A model generated the notes under the pieces. It saw only the letters and a list, made by a program, of their open reading frames with translations, made no database searches and was not told the origin of the DNA. Shown one piece after another: positions 15,155 to 19,011 of a stretch of 19,011 nt of DNA (positions are counted from its first letter, which is position 1; every line of letters begins with the position of its first letter). Made by a program: the position numbers and the translations under genes. The stretch comes from an uncultured Alphaproteobacteria bacterium. Lineage in GTDB: Bacteria; Pseudomonadota; Alphaproteobacteria; Rhizobiales; Pleomorphomonadaceae. The stretch spans positions 1 to 19,011 of the forward strand of contig CALCDT010000380.1 in the NCBI GenBank assembly GCA_937900425.1. The letters are read 5' to 3'.

Positions 15155-15210
15155 GGCGCTCCGCACGGGGCCGGTCCGGTACGGCGGTGCCGCCCGGTCT
15201 GATGGAATCG

Positions 15211-15233
15211 AAAGGCCGGACAGGTGTCCGGCC
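15211..15233 (-). terminator. Hairpin with short T-run downstream of ctpA
   Basis: On the minus strand GGCCGGAC-ACCT-GTCCGGCC (15233-15214) is followed by TTT (15213-15211). It lies between ctpA and the deacetylase gene and is either a weak intrinsic terminator or an attenuator of read-through into the downstream gene. Confidence 0.5.
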
Positions 15234-15298
15234 GTTCGCTGTCGTCAGGGGCCGCCGGCGGAGCGCCGGGGCCGGTCCGTTTCCGGTCGGTGTCCGGC

Positions 15299-16627
15299 TC
15301 AGTTCGGGACCGGGCCGTCCGCCGGCGGCGGGAAGGCGCTGTTCGCCTGCAGGCCGCGCAGGAGGTCGAGCGCCATGTTGAGCTGCTGGTCGTCCTTCGG
15401 ATCCGGCGGCACGTAGGCGCCCGAACCGGCCTCCTCCGAGCCGTCCTGGGAGGACAGGTGTCCCGGCAGGCTGGCCTCGCCGCGGGTCTCCAGCTGGTCC
15501 TTGAGCTCGTCGGGCAGTTCCTGCTTGACCTCGATGTCCGGGACGATGCCCTTGGCCTGGATCGAGGTGCCCGACGGCGTGTAGTAGCGCGCGGTCGTCA
15601 GTCGGATCGCCCCGTTCTCGCCGAGCGGGATGATGGTCTGGACCGAGCCCTTGCCGAAGGAGCGGGTGCCGAGGATGGTGGCGCGGTGGTGGTCCTGGAG
15701 GGCGCCGGCGACGATCTCCGAGGCCGAGGCCGAACCGCCGTTGACCAGCACGATCACCGGCTTGCCGTCGGTGAGGTCGCCGGCCCGGGCGCTGTAGCGC
15801 CGGGTCTCGTCCTCGTGGCGGCCGCGGGTCGAGACGATCTCGCCCTTGTCGAGGAAGGTGTCGGAAACCGCGATCGCCTGGTCGAGCAGGCCGCCCGGGT
15901 TGTTGCGCAGGTCGATGACGAAGCCCTTGAGCCGGTCGCCCGGCACCTGCTTCTCGATCTGGTCGATCGCGCCCTTGAGGCCCTCGAAGGTCTGCTCGGT
16001 GAACTGCGTGATGCGGACGTAGCCGACGTCGTCCTCGACCCGCGAACGCACCGACTGGATCTTGATGACCGCGCGCTTGACCTTGACCTCGATGGCCTTC
16101 GACGAGCCCTCGCGCATCACGGTGAGCACGATCTCGGAATTGACCGGGCCGCGCATCTTCTCGACCGCCTGCTGCAGGGTCAGGCCCTGGACCTGCTCGC
16201 CGTCGAGGGCGACGATGAGGTCGCCGGCGAGGATTCCGGCCTTGGCGGCGGGGGTGTCGTCGATCGGGGTGACGACCTTGACGATGCCCTCCTCCATCGT
16301 GACCTCGATGCCGAGGCCGCCGAATTCGCCCTTGGTCTGGACCTGCATGTCCTGGAACGACTTGGCGTTCATGTAGCTCGAATGCGGGTCGAGCGAGGTC
16401 AGCATGCCGTTGACGGCGGCCTCGACCAGTTCGGCGTCGTCCGGCACCTCGACGTAGTCGGCCCGGATACGCTCGAAGACGTCGCCGAACAGGGTCAGCT
16501 GCCGATAGGTGTCGGCGCCGGCGGCGTTGGCCACGCCCATGGTGCCGAGGTCGGCCCGGCCGAGGGCGACGACCGCTGCGGCGCCCATCAGGGCACCGGT
16601 CGCCATGAGTGAAAACTTCTTGATCAT
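15299..16627 (-). CDS. ctpA: S41 family C-terminal processing peptidase
   Basis: A periplasmic serine protease of 442 residues that trims C-termini of envelope proteins; in other bacteria such enzymes control peptidoglycan hydrolases. The N-terminus is a signal peptide or anchor (MIKKFSLMATGALMGAAAVVAL). DPHSSYM (about 80-86) and GEFGGLGIEV lead into a PDZ domain at about 90-175 (AAKAGILAGDLIVALDG). The S41 core has RNNPGGLLDQAI and NGGSASASEIVAGAL with catalytic Ser301, and GTRSFGKGSVQ with Lys326 and Gln330, at the spacing (25, then 4) known for CtpB-type proteases. ARYYTPSGTSIQAKGIVPDIEV closes the core. The start overlaps the envC stop by four bases (ATGA), and a GGAAGG site lies within the envC 3' end, so the pair is translationally coupled. 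The frame stays open for another 1.3 kb upstream, but that is antisense-like shadow of envC codons, not a fusion. Confidence 0.96.
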   Translation of the reverse strand: MIKKFSLMATGALMGAAAVVALGRADLGTMGVANAAGADTYRQLTLFGDVFERIRADYVEVPDDAELVEAAVNGMLTSLDPHSSYMNAKSFQDMQVQTKGEFGGLGIEVTMEEGIVKVVTPIDDTPAAKAGILAGDLIVALDGEQVQGLTLQQAVEKMRGPVNSEIVLTVMREGSSKAIEVKVKRAVIKIQSVRSRVEDDVGYVRITQFTEQTFEGLKGAIDQIEKQVPGDRLKGFVIDLRNNPGGLLDQAIAVSDTFLDKGEIVSTRGRHEDETRRYSARAGDLTDGKPVIVLVNGGSASASEIVAGALQDHHRATILGTRSFGKGSVQTIIPLGENGAIRLTTARYYTPSGTSIQAKGIVPDIEVKQELPDELKDQLETRGEASLPGHLSSQDGSEEAGSGAYVPPDPKDDQQLNMALDLLRGLQANSAFPPPADGPVPN

Positions 16628-17940
16628 CCGCCAACCTTCCGATCTTCCGAGGCGACCCACCACGGAGAGGGGTCGATCGAGGAGCCGTCCTTGCGAAATT
16701 CGATGTAGAGCACCGGTTGCGACACGTTCCGCTCCGGCGCCATCGCGCTGGCCAGTCTGCGGTCTCCCATCGTGCCCACCGGTTCCCCGGTGAGGACGAA
16801 CTGACCGAGTTCGACGTCGACGCGCTCCATGCCTGCCATCACCACATGATATCCATCCCCGCCGTCGAGGATCAAGAGTCGGCCGTAGGATCTGAAGTCG
16901 CCGGCGTAGGCGACCCAGCCGTCGCAGGGCGCGGTGACCCGGGCACCGGCGCGCGTCGCCACCGAAACACCCTGGGCCGTGCCGCCGAGGCCGTTGTCCT
17001 CGCCGAAGCCCTGGACCGGGACGCCGCGCACCGGCATCGGGAACCGGCCCCGCGCCTCGGCGAAGGCGATCGCCGGCCTGAGACGCCCGCTGTCGTCGAC
17101 CGGCGGGCGCGCTTCGCCCGGCCGGCTGTCGCGGTCGCGGCGGCGGGCGCTCGCCAGACGCTCGTCGAGCGTCGTGAGCAGGTCCTTGAGGCTCGCCGCC
17201 CGGCGGGCGAGATCCTCGGTCCGGCCGCGTTCGACCTCGAGGTCGGCCTGCGAGCTCTCGCCGAGCTTGCGCTTCTCCTCGATCAGCAGGGCGAGGCGCT
17301 CCTGTTCCTCCGCCATCTTCGTCCGGTCGGCGCCGAGCCGCGCCGCCTCGGCCTCGACCTCGTCGCGCACCTCGACGAGGGCGGCGAGGTCGGAGGCGAG
17401 GGCTTCGGCCTCGACCCGGATCTCCGGCAGCACCGCCCCGAAGGCGATGGCCGAGCGCACCGCGCCGAGGGCGTCCTCGGGCCGCACCACAATGGCGGGC
17501 GGCGGCCGGCGGCCGATCCGCAGCAGCGCCGACAGCACCTGGGCGAGGACGCCGCGCCGCGCCTCGAGGCTCTCGCCGATGGCGGCGGCGTTGGCGTCGA
17601 GCCTGGCGAGGCGCTCCTCGCTGCCGGACAGGGCGCCTTCGAGGGCCTGGATCCGCGAGGCGGTCGTCACCAGCTGGTCGGTCAGGGCCGAGCGGTCCTT
17701 GTCGATCTCGCCGATCTCGGCCTCGAGCTGCTTCTGGCGGTCCTCCGACAGCTTGATCGTCGCCGACAGGTCCTCGAGTTCGGCCCGCCGGGTCGCCGCC
17801 TCGCTCGCCAGCGCCTCCGGGTCGACCGCCGTGCCGCGCGTCGGAGGCGGGGCCTGCTGTGCGAACGCGGGCAGGGCGAGGGCCGGCAGGGCCGCCATCA
17901 GGCAGAGCGTCGCCGCGAGCAACCGGGCCGGAGGGCGCAC
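16624..17940 (-). CDS. envC: Murein hydrolase activator EnvC family protein
   Basis: A periplasmic protein of 438 residues (from the chosen start) that in relatives activates amidases splitting septal peptidoglycan during division. A signal peptide (RLLAATLCLMAALPALALPAFA, cleavage near residue 27) is followed by a long coiled coil from about 40 to 270 (SEDRQKQLEAEIGEIDKDRS; EEQERLALLIEEKRKL). A C-terminal LytM/M23 domain follows from about 305 to 438 (RFPMPVRGVPVQGFGE, ending YIEFRKDGSSIDPSPWW). The HxxxD and HxH zinc ligands of active LytM endopeptidases are absent (GGTAQGVSVAT), as in E. coli EnvC, so it should be an activator. The start is uncertain: GTG at 17940 with GAGGG four bases upstream gives a clean signal peptide, while ATGs at 18036 and 18015 would add an arginine-rich tail. 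It overlaps ctpA by four bases. Confidence 0.9.
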   Translation of the reverse strand: MRPPARLLAATLCLMAALPALALPAFAQQAPPPTRGTAVDPEALASEAATRRAELEDLSATIKLSEDRQKQLEAEIGEIDKDRSALTDQLVTTASRIQALEGALSGSEERLARLDANAAAIGESLEARRGVLAQVLSALLRIGRRPPPAIVVRPEDALGAVRSAIAFGAVLPEIRVEAEALASDLAALVEVRDEVEAEAARLGADRTKMAEEQERLALLIEEKRKLGESSQADLEVERGRTEDLARRAASLKDLLTTLDERLASARRRDRDSRPGEARPPVDDSGRLRPAIAFAEARGRFPMPVRGVPVQGFGEDNGLGGTAQGVSVATRAGARVTAPCDGWVAYAGDFRSYGRLLILDGGDGYHVVMAGMERVDVELGQFVLTGEPVGTMGDRRLASAMAPERNVSQPVLYIEFRKDGSSIDPSPWWVASEDRKVGG

Positions 17941-18301
17941 GCGACCCTCGTCGCGGCACCTCTCGCCGCGCCGATCCGCGCCGCCGCGATCCGCTCTCCT
18001 CACCGTCGCCGTCATCCGCGCCGACTTCGTTCCCATGCCTGTGCCGGGCGGCGGCCGCGCCACCCGGTGCCGGGGCAACAATGCCGGCCGGTTCGTTAAC
18101 CTTCCGTCAACCATGGCAGTCTCGCCCGCCGGTGTGGCCGAATTCGGGCCTTGCGCGGACGGAGGGCCGGAAAGAGCGGCGGGCTGGCCGAAGGGCGGGG
18201 GCGTCCGGGAGGGGACGGTGTCGTCGCGGCCGCACTGCCGTGTCAGCGGGCCGCCCCTCGCAACCCGACCCGGGATTGGGTCCGATGACGGGACCGGGCG
18301 G
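17941..18301. other. Intergenic region between rlmH and envC
   Basis: This gap is 361 bases if envC starts at 17940, or about 265 if it starts at 18036. It contains a CtrA-like box at 18096-18112 and a perfect ccgaattcgg palindrome at 18139-18148. A GGTCC/GGACC hairpin without T-run lies just past the rlmH stop (18278-18298). The rest is GC-rich with no gene I can recognise. An envC promoter is expected here. Confidence 0.5.
18096..18112 (-). promoter_or_regulatory. Candidate CtrA-binding site upstream of envC
   Basis: Read on the plus strand this is TTAA-N7-TCAA followed by CC, one base from the alphaproteobacterial CtrA consensus TTAA-N7-TTAA. It lies about 155 bases before the chosen envC start. 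On the minus strand it contains TTGACG, which could also serve as a -35 element. Control of a division-linked amidase activator by the cell-cycle regulator CtrA would make sense but is inferred from this one site. Confidence 0.35.
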
Positions 18302-18784
18302 TCAGGCCCGGTGATAGGGATGTCCCGAGAGAATGGTGATGGCGCGGTAGACCTGCTCGGCCATGAGAATGCGCACGATCTGGTGCGGCCAGGTCATCCG
18401 GCCGAGGGCGATGCGGCGGCCGGCGCGGGCGAGGGCGGCCTCGCCGTGGCCGTCGGCGCCGCCGATCAGCAGGGCCGCCTCCGGCGAGGAGCGGTCGCGG
18501 GCGCTGCGCAGGAGGTCGGCGAATTCCTCGCTCGACAGCGATTCGCCGCGCTCGTCGAGGACGATGACGAAGGCGTCGGGCGCAAGACCGGCGAGGAGGG
18601 CGTCCGCTTCCTCGCGTTTGCGGTCGTCGGCGCGGGCGGCCCGGCTCTCGCCGGTCTCGCGAATCGCGACCGGAGCGAGGCCGAGCGAACGACCGGCCTT
18701 CTCGGCCCGGTCGAGATAGCGCGCCGCGAGATCGCGCTCCGGCCCGGACTTCATGCGGCCGACCGCGTGGATGGTGATGCGCAT
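18302..18784 (-). CDS. rlmH: 23S rRNA (pseudouridine1915-N3)-methyltransferase
   Basis: A SPOUT-class enzyme that N3-methylates pseudouridine 1915 in helix 69 of 23S rRNA on assembled ribosomes, using S-adenosylmethionine. The 160-residue length matches the family (155-160). It begins MRITIHAVGRMKSGPE, has FVIVLDERGESLSSEEFA near residue 75, the SAM-binding loop LLIGGADGHG near 105, and the conserved C-terminus PHQIVRILMAEQVYRAITILSGHPYHR, which forms the knotted active site. The ATG at 18784 (GAGG three bases upstream) is set by the conserved N-terminus; the frame is open 34 codons further but that stretch is proline/arginine-rich and not conserved. In Hyphomicrobiales rlmH usually follows rsfS and nadD and precedes envC-ctpA; only the downstream side of that order can be seen here. 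Confidence 0.96.
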   Translation of the reverse strand: MRITIHAVGRMKSGPERDLAARYLDRAEKAGRSLGLAPVAIRETGESRAARADDRKREEADALLAGLAPDAFVIVLDERGESLSSEEFADLLRSARDRSSPEAALLIGGADGHGEAALARAGRRIALGRMTWPHQIVRILMAEQVYRAITILSGHPYHRA

Positions 18785-19011
18785 CGTCCTCGACGCAGGC
18801 TCGGGGTGTGGTCTCGACGAGGGGCGATCGGGCGGAGGGAACGACCGGACGGGCGGAGGAGGGACCTGCCGGCGGCGATCCGGCACGGCGAGCGCCCGGC
18901 TCCCGGTCGGGCACCGCCGGCACCACCCGGCCTCATGCGGGCCGCGAGAAGGACGCCCCTCGCCGTCGCACCGGCGCCGCCACGGGCGGCCCTGGCCGCG
19001 GACCGGAGGCG
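18785..19011. other. Upstream region of rlmH, no recognisable gene
   Basis: These 227 bases at the window edge are extremely GC-rich. A minus-strand frame ends at a TGA near 18935 but its residues (proline, arginine and alanine-rich) do not resemble the C-terminus of RsfS that might be expected here. I can assign nothing. Confidence 0.5.

Noticed and set aside
16628..17959. Apparent fusion of ctpA with an upstream 440-codon domain
   Set aside because: The extra part is an alternative frame of envC. The signal peptide at MIKKF and the ATGA overlap set the real ctpA start.
15224..18099. Long plus-strand frames opposite ctpA and envC
   Set aside because: Shadow frames with no domain; the minus-strand genes have clear catalytic or structural motifs.
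18785..19011. Possible C-terminus of rsfS
   Set aside because: Expected from rhizobial gene order, but the only candidate frame reads as proline/arginine-rich residues without RsfS features.

Overview
The window is a very GC-rich, densely coded piece of chromosome with no tRNA, rRNA, CRISPR array, transposase or phage gene that I can see. An adjacent pair for crotonyl-CoA carboxylase/reductase (Ccr) and ethylmalonyl-CoA mutase (Ecm), plus the gene order rlmH-envC-ctpA-divergent polysaccharide deacetylase-rppH, points to an alphaproteobacterium, most likely a high-GC member of the Hyphomicrobiales (Rhizobiales). This rests on gene content and protein motifs read by eye. No database search was run.

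Left part (1-4623), all on the minus strand. An alcohol dehydrogenase comes first, then a LysR regulator, then an ABC substrate-binding protein and ATPase that closely resemble Escherichia coli YdcS and YdcT (polyamine-type importer). The permease genes would lie beyond base 1. A repeat-rich palindromic element separates the YdcS and YdcT genes, and a T-N11-A dyad lies between lysR and ydcS.

Middle part (4624-11326). A soluble chemoreceptor with an embedded PilZ-like domain runs on the plus strand and is convergent with an EamA-type exporter on the minus strand. Next come ecm (minus) and ccr (plus), transcribed divergently from a shared 322-base promoter region. Together they perform two core steps of the ethylmalonyl-CoA pathway for acetyl-CoA assimilation (C2 and C1 growth, or polyhydroxybutyrate re-use). 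The ccr gene ends in a strong intrinsic terminator that overlaps the 3' end of the convergent gene.

Right part (11298-19011), all minus strand. In order of transcription: rlmH (23S rRNA methyltransferase), envC (amidase activator with a degenerate LytM domain), ctpA (S41 C-terminal processing protease), a membrane-anchored divergent polysaccharide deacetylase, rppH, a second Nudix hydrolase, and a DUF2254 membrane protein. Four-base overlaps couple envC with ctpA and the two Nudix genes. The set looks like a cell-envelope and division module followed by an RNA-decapping pair. The ctpA-rppH neighbourhood resembles the ctpA-ialA invasion locus of Bartonella.

The most unusual points are the chemoreceptor-PilZ architecture, the DUF2254 gene with no standard start codon where homology requires one, the deacetylase with Gly-Gly in place of the usual Asp-Asp, and candidate operators near ydcS, the chemoreceptor gene, ccr/ecm and envC. 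I see no clear multi-gene system that is wholly unknown.
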